51,040 bases of DNA from an uncultured Chlorobiaceae bacterium (GCA_903824045.1 CAIJVD010000007.1:1-51040); one strand, 5' to 3'. Shown: positions 15,733-25,206, numbered from the stretch's first letter. Program-made: numbers and translations. Notes: generated from the letters alone by a model not told the origin.

Positions 15733-16674
15733 TCAGGCCTCCCTGCTGCCTGTCTGTTCTTCCGGACTCTTTTTATGCAATTGTTCCGCAAATTCAAAAT
15801 GTTTTTTCAGCGTGGCGGCAAATCTTGCGGTATCCTCGAGCATGGGCAGGTGGCCGAGATCCATGAACTTCGCAAGGTTGGTCGCTGATGCGGACTCTTT
15901 TTTGCGTTTGTTGAAGAGGGTGATCGTGCCTTCCGGCGGAATGGTGTGATCCTCCATGCCGACACAGCAGAGCACCGGAGCGGTGATCAGCAGGACGTGA
16001 CGGGTATAGGTTCTCAGCGCCTCAGGGTCGATTGAAAACTTTCCTACTGCATTGGTCGCTTCCTTGTCGGACTGGGTGAAGTCTTCGACAATGATGTCGC
16101 GGTATTTCTGGCCGATCTCTTTGGCTGCGGCCCGGTTGATGAACATTTTTTTCAGCGGGTCGATCAAAAAGATATTGCGGAAGTTCATCGACACATCAAT
16201 AAGGCCGCCGAGCATGAAGAGCCCAAAGGAGGTGAAAGCTGTGTCTTCAAAAATGCCGCAGGCAATGATGGTTGACGATACCAGCGCATTGCGGTATCGA
16301 AGGCAGAGTTCCGTGGCTACCATGCCCCCCATGGAGTGACCCACAATATGGAGTTTTTTCTCTTTGTCAAGTCCGAGATGCTCGATGAGTTCGCCCGCCT
16401 CGTCGGTAAATCCCTGAATGGTGAAGTCCGGGGCGTATCCATCGATGATGGTCCGACCCGTGCCGCTCTGGTCATAGGTGATGCAGCGGTAGTTTGCCGA
16501 CAGCTGCTCTACAAGCGGGTGCCAGTAGCGGGCGGAGATGGCCCAGCCATTGACGAAGAGCACCGCCGGCTTGCGGCTGCCCTCGGGGTCGTTTTCTGCG
16601 CTGTCTTCATAGTAGAGCCGGCAGCGTTTGGACTCTAAGTAACTCATGGGCTTGCATGGTTGTGTCGAAAACAA
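15733..16674 (-). CDS. Alpha/beta-fold hydrolase
   Basis: A 313-residue cytoplasmic hydrolase. VLFVNGWAISARYW (38-51) carries the oxyanion-hole region. GHSMGG (112-117) has the nucleophile Ser114. The acid is probably the Asp in GMEDHTIPPEG and the base the His in MDLGHLPMLED near residue 275. A cap domain of about 70 residues lies between them. The substrate cannot be told from sequence; esterase, thioesterase and C-C hydrolase activities all occur in the family. An internal ATG at residue 10 (MSYLESKRC) is an alternative start. It is first in a minus-strand run with the penicillin-binding protein and guaA. Confidence 0.85.
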   Translation of the reverse strand: MFSTQPCKPMSYLESKRCRLYYEDSAENDPEGSRKPAVLFVNGWAISARYWHPLVEQLSANYRCITYDQSGTGRTIIDGYAPDFTIQGFTDEAGELIEHLGLDKEKKLHIVGHSMGGMVATELCLRYRNALVSSTIIACGIFEDTAFTSFGLFMLGGLIDVSMNFRNIFLIDPLKKMFINRAAAKEIGQKYRDIIVEDFTQSDKEATNAVGKFSIDPEALRTYTRHVLLITAPVLCCVGMEDHTIPPEGTITLFNKRKKESASATNLAKFMDLGHLPMLEDTARFAATLKKHFEFAEQLHKKSPEEQTGSREA

Positions 16675-16833
16675 AATCTAATATATATAACAATAAGAAC
16701 TTTTGAGCACCTCTATTAGCCCTGTAGTGGCCAGCATCATGATGCCGCTGCTTTGCCGGAATACGCATCATTGAGTACATTACGACGGCTCCTGTACGGC
16801 GCCCTCCTTTTCTACTTATAAACGTTCGAGCAC

Positions 16834-17496
16834 ATGGATCACACCCTGACTGGCATACTCCTCTTTTTGGCAGACTTTATTATTCATATCGACAAGCATC
16901 TCGTCACTCTTGCAGGGGAGTACGGATTGTGGCTCTACGGTATTCTGTTCCTTATCGTTTTCTGTGAGACAGGACTCGTGGTAACGCCCTTTTTACCGGG
17001 GGACTCCCTGCTTTTTGCCGCCGGCTCACTGGCTTCGATAGCGGGATCATCGCTTGATCCGAACCTGCTCTTCCTTGTCTTTTTTACTGCCGCCATAACG
17101 GGCGATAATCTCAACTACCTGATTGGCCGCACAATCGGGCCCAAGGTGTTCAGCTATGAAAAATCCCGCTTTTTCAACCCTGAGCATCTCGTTCGCACCA
17201 ACGGCTTTTTTACGAGATACGGGGGCAAGACCATCATCATCGCCCGCTTCATTCCCATTGTCAGAACATTCACTCCTTTTGTCGCCGGTATCGGCGCCAT
17301 GCCCTACAGCCGGTTTATTGGCTACAGCGTTTCCGGAGCACTGCTCTGGGTCGCTCTTTTTTGCTACAGCGGCTACTTTTTTGGCCAACTTCCTGTCGTT
17401 CAGGAGAACTTCAAGCTCCTTATTCTCGGAATTATTCTCGTATCAGTAATGCCGCCCGCTATAGGCTACCTGAAGCACCGGCTTCCAGGCAAATAA
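16834..17496 (+). CDS. DedA-family membrane protein
   Basis: A 220-residue inner-membrane protein of the DedA/SNARE-associated (VTT) family, whose members flip lipids such as undecaprenyl phosphate or support proton-dependent homeostasis. FLPGDSLLFAAG (about 53-64), NYLIGRTIGPKVF and GGKTIIIARFIPIVRTFTPF match the family's re-entrant loop and conserved Arg motif. Four or five hydrophobic segments are visible, including residues 33-50, 80-100 and 160-182. It has its own upstream region, divergent from the hydrolase gene. Confidence 0.92.
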   Translation: MDHTLTGILLFLADFIIHIDKHLVTLAGEYGLWLYGILFLIVFCETGLVVTPFLPGDSLLFAAGSLASIAGSSLDPNLLFLVFFTAAITGDNLNYLIGRTIGPKVFSYEKSRFFNPEHLVRTNGFFTRYGGKTIIIARFIPIVRTFTPFVAGIGAMPYSRFIGYSVSGALLWVALFCYSGYFFGQLPVVQENFKLLILGIILVSVMPPAIGYLKHRLPGK

Positions 17497-17831
17497 GGAT
17501 TCCACAAATGTTGATGGAATGTTGAGAACTCCACTCTTCATCTCTTTCTGTCTCAGGCTGACGGGAGGGCAGGGGTCTGCTGATTGGGCGCCTTGGTTTC
17601 GCTAAGTTACTTTGATAAAATTAAATACGGCTTCTTGTCCGTTCAGGATCCCTGTCGCTGTTACTTCTTGCGTAACTTCAGGAAATTTTGGCAATTATGA
17701 CAAAAATGTTGACAATTCCGGTAGAGGGCGATCTCTGCAGGGCGCATGGCTGTAGGGAAAACGGGGAAAGCCGAAAAAAATAGTACATTTATCGCTGGAT
17801 TTTTTTATACTTACTCCCGAATTCTTCATAT
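17497..17831. other. Intergenic region upstream of tRNA-Pro
   Basis: About 335 bp without a gene. TATACT at 17807-17812, about 20 nt before the tRNA, is a candidate -10 box. A TTGACA at 17710 has no fitting -10 box. Nothing else is recognisable. Confidence 0.4.
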
Positions 17832-17905
17832 CGGCGTATAGCGCAGCCTGGTAGCGCACTTCCTTGGGGTGGAAGGGGTCGTGGGTTCAAATCCCGCTAC
17901 GCCGA
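17832..17905 (+). tRNA. tRNA-Pro (anticodon GGG)
   Basis: A complete 74-nt cloverleaf: acceptor CGGCGTA/TACGCCG, D arm AGCGCAGCCTGGTAGCGC, anticodon stem CTTCC/GGAAG with loop TTGGGGT (anticodon GGG), and T arm GTGGGTTCAAATCCCGC. The CCA end is not encoded. Confidence 0.95.
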
Positions 17906-18024
17906 CTCTCTTTTTCGCATACATTCCCCGGCTTTTCTGCTTTTTCTGAATTACTTCTGCGGTTCATTTCAACCCGCACCTCAATTGCACCTCTTTTCTC
18001 TTCCCGGTTCTGTATATTTCCCCC

Positions 18025-19287
18025 ATGGATATCCATTCGAAACTGCAGATCCTTTCCGGTGCGGCGCGTTATGATGCATCATGCTCTTCGAGCGGGAGCC
18101 GGAGGGAGGGGTCTTCGACGGGTATCGGCAATACCTCCAGCAGCGGTATCTGCCACTCCTGGTCGGATGACGGCCGATGCATCTCCCTTTTCAAGATTCT
18201 CCTCTCCAACGACTGCCGTTACGACTGCGCCTACTGCGTCAACCGCTCGTCGAACGAGGTGGAGCGGGCATCCTTTAGTGTCAGGGAGGTCGTTGACCTG
18301 ACGCTCGATTTTTATCGCCGAAACTATATTGAGGGGCTTTTTTTAAGCTCCGCCGTCATGCAGAGCCCGGATCACACCATGGAGCGCATGGTCAGCGTGG
18401 TCGAAACACTTCGCCGAGAGGAGCAGTTCGGCGGCTATATTCACCTCAAGATTATTCCCGGATCGAGCAACGAGCTGGTTCGAAAGGCGGGGCTCTACGC
18501 CGACCGCATCAGTGTCAATATTGAACTTCCCTCACAGGCGTCGCTCAAAAGGCTGGCTCCCCAGAAACAGAAAGATGGCATTCTCCAGCCCATGGCGCTT
18601 ATCGGCAAGGAGATAGCGACGAACTCACTTGAGCGGCGCCGAACCCGACTGGCCCCCCGTTTCGCTCCTGCTGGCCAAAGCACGCAGATGATTATCGGAG
18701 CAAGCCCTGAAAGCGACTTCCAGATTCTCCGCCTCTCCCAGGGACTCTATAAAAAGATGAATCTCAAGAGGGTCTATTACTCGGCCTACATTCCCGTCCT
18801 CAGCGACAACCGCCTGCCTGTACTGGCTTCACCGCCGCTGCTTCGCGAGCACCGGCTCTATCAGGCCGACTGGCTGTTGCGCTTCTACGGTTTTTCAGCC
18901 GAAGAGATTCTCTCCGACAGTGAACCCTTTCTCGACGAGTCGTTCGATCCAAAAACCGCATGGGCCCTTCGCCACCCCGAATTTTTTCCGGTTGAAATCC
19001 AGAGCGCGGACTACGGAACGCTTCTGCGGGTGCCGGGAATCGGCGTGACCTCTGCCAAACGCATCATTGCCGCCCGTCGCTTTTCAGCCATCACCACCGA
19101 TGGTCTTAAGAAGATCGGGGTCGTCATGAAGCGCGCAAAATATTTCATTATCTGCTCCGGAAGCTCCTGGGCGTCAACAGGCAGCTCTCCTCTTATTATC
19201 CGTCAGCTTCTCCTGAACAGTGACGGCCATCAGCCCTCTGCTCCGGCACCTTCCCGGCAGATGCTTCTTCCCGGCCTCCATGCCTGA
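18025..19287 (+). CDS. Radical SAM protein linked to uracil-DNA glycosylases (TIGR03916-type)
   Basis: A 420-residue radical S-adenosylmethionine protein. CRYDCAYC (about residues 64-71) is the CxxxCxxC motif holding the 4Fe-4S cluster. The C-terminal part has a helix-hairpin-helix, LLRVPGIGVTSAKRIIAARR (about 331-350), that suggests DNA binding. Family members are called putative DNA modification/repair proteins and occur next to the partner found directly downstream; the reaction is unknown. The last 35 residues, after YFIICSG, are less typical. The downstream gene starts within or 4 nt after its stop codon, so the two are cotranscribed. A family 4 uracil-DNA glycosylase gene is in this window, but 22 kb away. 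Confidence 0.9.
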   Translation: MDIHSKLQILSGAARYDASCSSSGSRREGSSTGIGNTSSSGICHSWSDDGRCISLFKILLSNDCRYDCAYCVNRSSNEVERASFSVREVVDLTLDFYRRNYIEGLFLSSAVMQSPDHTMERMVSVVETLRREEQFGGYIHLKIIPGSSNELVRKAGLYADRISVNIELPSQASLKRLAPQKQKDGILQPMALIGKEIATNSLERRRTRLAPRFAPAGQSTQMIIGASPESDFQILRLSQGLYKKMNLKRVYYSAYIPVLSDNRLPVLASPPLLREHRLYQADWLLRFYGFSAEEILSDSEPFLDESFDPKTAWALRHPEFFPVEIQSADYGTLLRVPGIGVTSAKRIIAARRFSAITTDGLKKIGVVMKRAKYFIICSGSSWASTGSSPLIIRQLLLNSDGHQPSAPAPSRQMLLPGLHA

Positions 19288-19291
19288 TTCC

Positions 19292-20029
19292 ATGAAACGC
19301 TATCTCTACGACGGCTCTGCGGACGGACTTCTCTCTGCAATTGCATGGATTCTTGAAGATGAGGCCGATCCCCAGGCCCTCATGCTTGCCAAAAGGGAGG
19401 ATACCTTTTTTGAGGAGGGATTTTTTATTGCCACCGACGAGGCCCGTGCCGAAGCGTATTTTTCGCGGCTGAAGCACCTTGCTCCCGATGCGGCGCGCAT
19501 CATCTACTTTTTCATGCTTTCCGAAAAGGAGGGAATGGAAACAAGCCTGCTCCGCTACTGCGCCCTCGCACTGCGCCATGGGGATGCAATCAAGGGGTAC
19601 CTGACCCATCCGGCGGTGAACGATATTATTGGCACTTCAAGAAAAGCATCGCGGGAGCTGCACCGCATGGAGGGACTGCTTCGCTTCGAAAAGCTCCGTG
19701 ACGGCGCCTACCTTGCCAGAATGGAGCCTGATCACAACATCATCCAGCCGCTCGCATGGCACTTCAGCCGCAGGCTTCGAGCCCAGCACTGGTTTCTCTA
19801 CGACCTCAAGCGCAGCACGGCGGCGCAGTGGAGCCAGGGCAAGCTTCGCTTCGGCACCATTGAACAGTTTACTGCCCCCGCCCTTTCCGACGATGAAAAA
19901 GCGGTGCAGGCCCTCTGGCAAGCCTTCTTCAAGACCATTGCCATTCCGGACCGCAAGAACCCCCGCCTCCAGAAATCCAACATGCCGATGAAGTACTGGA
20001 AGTACCTGACCGAGAAGCAGGGCGAGTGA
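19292..20029 (+). CDS. Radical SAM partner protein, TIGR03915/DUF4130 family
   Basis: A 245-residue protein beginning MKRYLYDGSADGLLSAIAW, the characteristic start of the DUF4130 (TIGR03915) family, which is found beside or fused to uracil-DNA glycosylases and partnered with the radical SAM protein upstream. RLRAQHWFLYDLKRSTAAQW and the C-terminal MPMKYWKYLTEK are further family blocks. Its function is unknown and is presumed to be in nucleic acid repair or modification. ATG 19280 (MPDSMKRY) overlaps the upstream stop; ATG 19292 gives the canonical N-terminus and was chosen. A longer frame from 19220 lies inside the upstream gene and is not used. Confidence 0.88.
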   Translation: MKRYLYDGSADGLLSAIAWILEDEADPQALMLAKREDTFFEEGFFIATDEARAEAYFSRLKHLAPDAARIIYFFMLSEKEGMETSLLRYCALALRHGDAIKGYLTHPAVNDIIGTSRKASRELHRMEGLLRFEKLRDGAYLARMEPDHNIIQPLAWHFSRRLRAQHWFLYDLKRSTAAQWSQGKLRFGTIEQFTAPALSDDEKAVQALWQAFFKTIAIPDRKNPRLQKSNMPMKYWKYLTEKQGE

Positions 20030-20074
20030 TACCCCGCCGAACACCGTTTTATTGATAACACCATTCATTACCTC

Positions 20075-20545
20075 ATGAAAAAAGCCATTCTCCTCCTGTT
20101 TCTTATGATAACGGCCCTCTGGGGGGCCAATGCTGCCGAGAGCGTCGCCCCTGACACGGCAACGCCCTCCACCGGCAGTATCAGGATGCGTTTCAGCAAG
20201 CTTCGCACCACCAAAGGGCATATCCGCATTGCGCTCTTCTCCTCCCGTGACGGGTTTCCGGGCAAGTTCGAGAAAGCTGTCCAGAGCACCTTCATTCAGG
20301 CTGATGACCCGAAATGCGAGGCGACGATCGAGAACGTTCCTTACGGGGTCTATGCTGTCAGCGCCTATCACGACGAGAACGGTAACGGGAAAATGGATAC
20401 AATATTTCTGATCGGCATCCCCAAAGAGGGTGTGGGCTGCTCGAACAATCCGAAAAGCCGCATGGGCCCGCCTTCGTTTGCCGATTCGAAGTTCACTCTC
20501 GGCGAGAGCCTGATTGAGTTCGACATCCAGATGCGCTACCTTTAG
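20075..20545 (+). CDS. DUF2141 exported protein
   Basis: A 156-residue protein with a signal peptide (MKKAILLLFLMITALWGANA, cleavage near residue 20). The mature part is a DUF2141 beta-sandwich domain with GHIRIALFSSRDGFPGKF, VPYGVYAVSAYHDENGNGKMD and the C-terminal GPPSFADSKFTLG. The DENGNGKMD loop looks like a calcium or metal-binding loop. It should be periplasmic or outer-surface located; its role is unknown. It follows the radical SAM pair by 45 bp and may share the transcript, but no functional link is apparent. Confidence 0.85.
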   Translation: MKKAILLLFLMITALWGANAAESVAPDTATPSTGSIRMRFSKLRTTKGHIRIALFSSRDGFPGKFEKAVQSTFIQADDPKCEATIENVPYGVYAVSAYHDENGNGKMDTIFLIGIPKEGVGCSNNPKSRMGPPSFADSKFTLGESLIEFDIQMRYL

Positions 20546-20707
20546 GAGTTTCCCGAAAGGCAAGTGGCTTGAGTATCTATCCTTGCAACCCTGGATGTTG
20601 CCTCAATATTGTTCCGCAAATCCATATATTTGTACGCGACTATTTCGCCATCAGGTTGCGGTATTTGTGACTTTTTTGCTGACGGGCAAAATCATGAGTG
20701 CAGTGAC

Positions 20708-21298
20708 ATGAAAGGAGTTGAGCAAATCAAGGCATGGATGGAGAGTGTCCCTTTTCTGACCAAAGAGGATCTCGATCTTTTTGAACCGTTTCTTTCAGTC
20801 ACAACCTTTGCCGAAAAACAGCTTCTGTTATCGGAAGGAGAGATCTGCCGGGAGATCTGCTTTGTGACTTCGGGTCTGTTCAGGATCTACTACCTCTCGG
20901 ATGGCAAAGAGATAAACACAGGCTTTTTCTTTGAAAATGAGTTTGTCGTCGATTACGAGAGTTTTATCAACCAGAAGCCGAGCCGGTTTTATATAGAGGC
21001 GCTGGAGGATTCAGTGGTCATCCCTTTGCCGCATGATCTATTGATGCATGCCTATAATACATCGAAAAACCGGGAGCGGTTCGGCAGAATGAAGGCAGAG
21101 GAGGTTGCCCGAATGACAGCCGAGAGAGTCGAAAGTTTTCTCTTTATGGATGGAAAGGCTCGCTCCCTGTGGCTTGTAAAGGAGCGGCCGAATATCTTTG
21201 AGAGAGTCTCGCTCTACCACATTGCCTCCTGTCTCGGCATGGAGCGTGAAAGTTTGAGCCGTATCCGCAAAGCCATTGTGACCCGGAAAGGAAGGTAA
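20708..21298 (+). CDS. Crp/Fnr-family transcriptional regulator
   Basis: A 196-residue regulator. Residues 15-120 are a cyclic-nucleotide-binding-like beta-barrel (LLLSEGEICREICFVTSGLF, YLSDGKEINTGFFFENEFV). A dimerisation helix follows, and the C-terminus has a helix-turn-helix, VSLYHIASCLGMERESLSRI. No cysteine cluster typical of oxygen-sensing FNR is visible. The ATG at 20708 was chosen; the frame is open further upstream to 20609, but that part lacks family sequence. The next gene, a carotenoid-isomerase-like flavoprotein, starts 193 bp downstream on the same strand and may be a target. Confidence 0.88.
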   Translation: MKGVEQIKAWMESVPFLTKEDLDLFEPFLSVTTFAEKQLLLSEGEICREICFVTSGLFRIYYLSDGKEINTGFFFENEFVVDYESFINQKPSRFYIEALEDSVVIPLPHDLLMHAYNTSKNRERFGRMKAEEVARMTAERVESFLFMDGKARSLWLVKERPNIFERVSLYHIASCLGMERESLSRIRKAIVTRKGR

Positions 21299-21491
21299 CG
21301 CCCACCACTTTTGCGACTGTTGCGGCCTGGCCCGGATAAGCCCCTATTCCAGAAAACCACCGCTGAAGATCGCGTATGCTCGATTTTTGTTGCCCTATTG
21401 AGCAGAGGAATGTGACATATGTCAATGGTTTCGTCGCGCATGGAGAGTACTTTTTTTCTGTGACTGGGACGTAAACCTAAAACGCTATCAA

Positions 21492-23075
21492 ATGAAGGAT
21501 TTTGATGTCATCATTATCGGAGGCGGGCTTGGTGGCCTGACGGCCGGAGCAAAACTTTCCAAAGAGGGCAAAAAGGTTTTGCTGATGGAACAGCATACGG
21601 TGCCAGGAGGGTGTGCGACTACCTTCAAACGAAAAGATTTTCTTGTTGAAGCCGGCCTCCATGAGATGGACGGTCTTGATTCGGAAGATTCAAAAATGCA
21701 GGTGTTCGATGAACTGGAAGTGCTCAAGAATCTTGATTTTGTTGAAGTCCCGGAGTTTTACCGGTTTAAAAAAGGGCGCACGGACATTGTCATCCCGGCA
21801 AAGGGGGAAGAGGCAATCAAGGTGTTTGTGCATCACTTTCCAGCCGAGGAAAAAGGGATCCGAAAATATTTTCGCACTATTGACGCCATTCGCAGTGAGA
21901 CCTTCCGCTTTATGAATCTTCCGCACTGGAAGCAGCGGCTTCTGATGCCGGTTATGCCGTTACTCTATCCTCATATTTCGGTTGCTACGAGCAAGGTGTT
22001 GACGGTGCTTTTTCCTCTCTTTCCCCTGCTTCATCCCGGCCTGCTTTTTGGTGACTACAGGACGATTGGCGGATTTTTGAATGGCATTATTCGCGATGAA
22101 GAGCTCAAAATGGTGTTGCTGGCCAACTTCGGCTACTATCATGACAATCCCGATGAACTCGCCCTGCTCTACTACAGCATGGCACAGGGCAGTTACTACC
22201 GCGGTGGCGGTCATTTCATCAAGGGAGGCTCACAGCAACTCTCCAATTATCTCGCAGGGTACATCACCAGCCACAATGGCCAGGTCATGCTTGGCAGGCT
22301 GGTGACAAGAATTCTGATTGAGGATGGCAGGGCGGTTGGCGTTGTCTTCCGCAAAACGCGTGGCAGTGCGGGTGAAGAGCAGACACTCTATGCCGATACC
22401 ATTGTGGCCAATACCGCACTTCCCAATGTCGAGGCGATGCTCCCCGAAAAAGAGCGGGCAATGATTCAGAAGAAAACCGCAGGCTTCAGGCCCTCCTGCT
22501 GCGTTTTGAGTCTCTATCTGGGTTTCAGGCGCGAGATTTCCGAATTGAACAACCGGGCGTACTCTACCTTTGTTTATAACGAGGAGGCGAAAACGGTGAA
22601 AGATATCGTTGCCTCTCTGCACGACGATATTACCAAAAGAGGGTTTGCCTTTGTTGACTACAGCCAGATTGATTCCGGTCTTGCCCCGAAGGGAAAGAGT
22701 TTCGGGGCCCTCTGTACCATCGACTATCTGAGCGACTGGGAGTGGCTCAGCGAGGAGGCATACCGCCAGAAAAAGGAGGAGGTGTCGCAAGCCTTCATCA
22801 AAAAGCTTGAAAAGCTCATTCCGGGCATAACGGAGGAGATCGAGTACTATGAGCTCGGCACGGCAAAGACGGTTCAGCGCTATACCCTCAATCCCTGCGG
22901 AGCGATCTACGGTTATGCGCAGTTGCCGAAACAGTCCGGCACCCTCTACCGTCCGAAGAACACTTCGCCGGTAAAAAATCTCTATTTCGCATCGGCCTGG
23001 ACTTTTCCCGGTGGCGGCTTTACCGGAGCGATGCTCAGCGGGTGGTTCTCTGCCCGTGACATTCTTGGGAAATAG
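21492..23075 (+). CDS. FAD-dependent phytoene desaturase/carotenoid isomerase-like oxidoreductase
   Basis: A 527-residue flavoprotein. IIIGGGLGGLTAGAKLSKEG (residues 6-25) is the FAD-binding dinucleotide fold, followed by EQHTVPGGCATTF as in CrtI/CrtISO/retinol-saturase proteins. The C-terminus has YFASAWTFPGGGFTGAMLSG, the second FAD contact of the family. Carotenoid isomerases of this kind convert poly-cis to all-trans lycopene; retinol saturases reduce a C=C bond. Which of these applies cannot be decided from sequence, and no other carotenoid gene is nearby. The protein has no signal peptide and is probably membrane-associated through hydrophobic stretches near residues 155-190. Confidence 0.8.
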   Translation: MKDFDVIIIGGGLGGLTAGAKLSKEGKKVLLMEQHTVPGGCATTFKRKDFLVEAGLHEMDGLDSEDSKMQVFDELEVLKNLDFVEVPEFYRFKKGRTDIVIPAKGEEAIKVFVHHFPAEEKGIRKYFRTIDAIRSETFRFMNLPHWKQRLLMPVMPLLYPHISVATSKVLTVLFPLFPLLHPGLLFGDYRTIGGFLNGIIRDEELKMVLLANFGYYHDNPDELALLYYSMAQGSYYRGGGHFIKGGSQQLSNYLAGYITSHNGQVMLGRLVTRILIEDGRAVGVVFRKTRGSAGEEQTLYADTIVANTALPNVEAMLPEKERAMIQKKTAGFRPSCCVLSLYLGFRREISELNNRAYSTFVYNEEAKTVKDIVASLHDDITKRGFAFVDYSQIDSGLAPKGKSFGALCTIDYLSDWEWLSEEAYRQKKEEVSQAFIKKLEKLIPGITEEIEYYELGTAKTVQRYTLNPCGAIYGYAQLPKQSGTLYRPKNTSPVKNLYFASAWTFPGGGFTGAMLSGWFSARDILGK

Positions 23076-23181
23076 TCTTTCAATAGGGCGACAGGGTGAT
23101 CGGTCTGGTTCTCATTCGAGCTTACCCTTGAGCCGGAGAATCATCTCCTCAGGAGATAAACGCTAAACGACTGGGTGTTAT

Positions 23182-23649
23182 ATGAAAAAAACGGTTATTG
23201 CAGGTCTTTTGGGTGGCCTTGCCATGAATCTGATGATGCTGCTAACATTCCGGACGATTGGATTTGGATGGGATGGTAAGGGGATTCTGCTCAGCTCCCC
23301 CATCCAGAGCGCGAAACTGATCGCCGTATGGACCAAACTCGAGCCGCTGCCGCTCATCGCGGTCAATCCTCTTCCTGTTATCGCAGGCCTTCTTCTGTTA
23401 GGGGTTGGCCATGCATTCATCTATCGCATGGTTTCAGCGGCATGGCCTGCAGGGTGGTTGCAGCGGGGTTGGCGGATGGCGGGCCTCGTTTTTTTTATGA
23501 CCTACCTGTTCTGGGAGTTTTTCACCCCCTTTAATCAGTTCGGTGAGCCGCTCCCCCTTATTGCACTCGAACTGTTGTTCTGGGCGGCCATAGCATGCGC
23601 GGAGTCACTGGTCCTTGCCTTTTTCATGGAGCGTGACCAGAATTCCTGA
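23182..23649 (+). CDS. Small integral membrane protein, unknown function
   Basis: A 155-residue protein with about four membrane segments (residues 4-22, 58-80, 98-113 and 124-147) and short charged ends. I do not recognise a family. It starts 106 bp after the flavoprotein gene on the same strand and ends 89 bp before glycerol kinase, so it may be part of that run. A role beside the flavoprotein is possible but only by position. Confidence 0.65.
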   Translation: MKKTVIAGLLGGLAMNLMMLLTFRTIGFGWDGKGILLSSPIQSAKLIAVWTKLEPLPLIAVNPLPVIAGLLLLGVGHAFIYRMVSAAWPAGWLQRGWRMAGLVFFMTYLFWEFFTPFNQFGEPLPLIALELLFWAAIACAESLVLAFFMERDQNS

Positions 23650-23738
23650 TGGACTCTCTCTGTATCCGGGCTGAAGCTGCGGAGTGAAGTTGATGCGATG
23701 ATGCAAGGAGTTTCTCTTTGGAATGGGTATTTTAAGGC

Positions 23739-25190
23739 ATGGCCATTCTTGCAATCGACCAGGGCACAACTGGCAGCACCTGCATCCTTTTCGACGAGAG
23801 GGGTGCCGTTATCGCAAAAGCCTACAGGGCGCTTACCCAGATCTATCCCGAAGCGGGTTGGGTGGAGCATGATGCCGAGGAGATCTGGCTCGGTGTTGTG
23901 GACGGGGTGAGGGAGCTGCTTTCAGTGGCCGGTGTTTCTGTAACAGCCATCGGCATTACCAACCAGCGCGAAACCACTCTTCTCTGGCATAGAGCAACCG
24001 GTCGCCCGGTGCACAATGCCATCGTCTGGCAGTGTCGCCGCACCAGCGAGCTTTGCAGGAGGTACGAGGCGGATCGGGAACGCATTGCCGAAAAAACCGG
24101 ACTACCCCTTGATCCTTATTTCAGCGCCACAAAAATCCGGTGGATCCTTGAAAATGTTGAGGGCCTGAATCCGGATAAGCTGCTTTTCGGCACCATCGAC
24201 AGCTGGCTGGTGTGGAAGCTGACGGGTGGCAGGGTGCATTCCACCGACTTTACCAACGCCTCAAGAACCCTCCTCTTCAACATTCGCGACATGGAGTGGG
24301 ACCGCGAACTGCTCGATCTTTTCGCGGTGCCGGAATCGATGCTTCCCGAAGTCAAGAGCCCGATGGACGATTTCGGTCGTGTATCGGCTATTGCGGAGCT
24401 CAAGGGCGTCCCCATTGCCGCCGTGGCTGGTGATCAGCAGGCCGCCCTCTTTGGCCAGTGCTGTTTCGAAGAGGGAAGCGTCAAGAATACTTACGGCACA
24501 GGGTGTTTTATGATGATGAACACCGGCCGCCAGTTTTACCGCTCGAAGCACGGCCTGCTGACAACGCTCGCCATCGACCGCAACGGCGCCGCTTGCTACG
24601 CGCTCGAAGGCTCGGTATTCATTGGTGGCGCGGTTATGCAGTGGCTGCGCGATGAGCTGAAGCTGATTGGGCACGCCGGGGAGTCGGAGGCGATGGCCAT
24701 GCAGGCAGGAGGGAACGGGGGCGTCTATCTTGTTCCCGCCTTTGTCGGTCTTGGGGCGCCCCACTGGCAGCCTGATGTACGTGGTGTGATCACCGGGTTG
24801 ACGCGGGGGGCTAACAGCAATCATATTGTCCGGGCGGCGCTTGAATCGATAGCATATCAGTCCTTCGATGTTTTCAGGGCCATGGTGGCTGACAGCGGAA
24901 TTCAACCCCAGTCACTCACGGTTGACGGCGGCGCAGCGTCCAACGGCTTTCTCATGCAGTTTCAGGCAGACCTGCTCAGAGTTCCGGTCCATAAACCGGC
25001 AATGATCGAGTCAACCGCACTCGGCACGGCCTTTCTGGCCGGGCTTGGAAGCGCTCTCTGGGCCTCTGCAAGGGAACTGATTGCGCTCCAGGGTGTTGCA
25101 TCTGTTTACACCCCCGAAATGGCTTCTGCAGCAAGAGATGAACTGCTTGCCGGCTGGAGAAAAGCTCTCAGGCAGGCGATGACGTCGTAA
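23739..25190 (+). CDS. glpK: Glycerol kinase
   Basis: It phosphorylates glycerol to sn-glycerol 3-phosphate with ATP. The 483-residue protein belongs to the FGGY kinases: AIDQGTTGSTCILFD (residues 4-18, phosphate-binding loop), ITNQRETTLLWHRATGRPVH, NAIVWQCRRTSELC, AGDQQAALFGQCCF and VDGGAASNGFLMQFQADLL (adenosine site). The length is slightly below that of enterobacterial GlpK (502). No glycerol facilitator or glycerol-3-phosphate dehydrogenase is next to it, so it may serve lipid precursor recycling instead of glycerol catabolism. Confidence 0.92.
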   Translation: MAILAIDQGTTGSTCILFDERGAVIAKAYRALTQIYPEAGWVEHDAEEIWLGVVDGVRELLSVAGVSVTAIGITNQRETTLLWHRATGRPVHNAIVWQCRRTSELCRRYEADRERIAEKTGLPLDPYFSATKIRWILENVEGLNPDKLLFGTIDSWLVWKLTGGRVHSTDFTNASRTLLFNIRDMEWDRELLDLFAVPESMLPEVKSPMDDFGRVSAIAELKGVPIAAVAGDQQAALFGQCCFEEGSVKNTYGTGCFMMMNTGRQFYRSKHGLLTTLAIDRNGAACYALEGSVFIGGAVMQWLRDELKLIGHAGESEAMAMQAGGNGGVYLVPAFVGLGAPHWQPDVRGVITGLTRGANSNHIVRAALESIAYQSFDVFRAMVADSGIQPQSLTVDGGAASNGFLMQFQADLLRVPVHKPAMIESTALGTAFLAGLGSALWASARELIALQGVASVYTPEMASAARDELLAGWRKALRQAMTS

Positions 25191-25206
25191 TACAAAATGA
25201 GATTCC

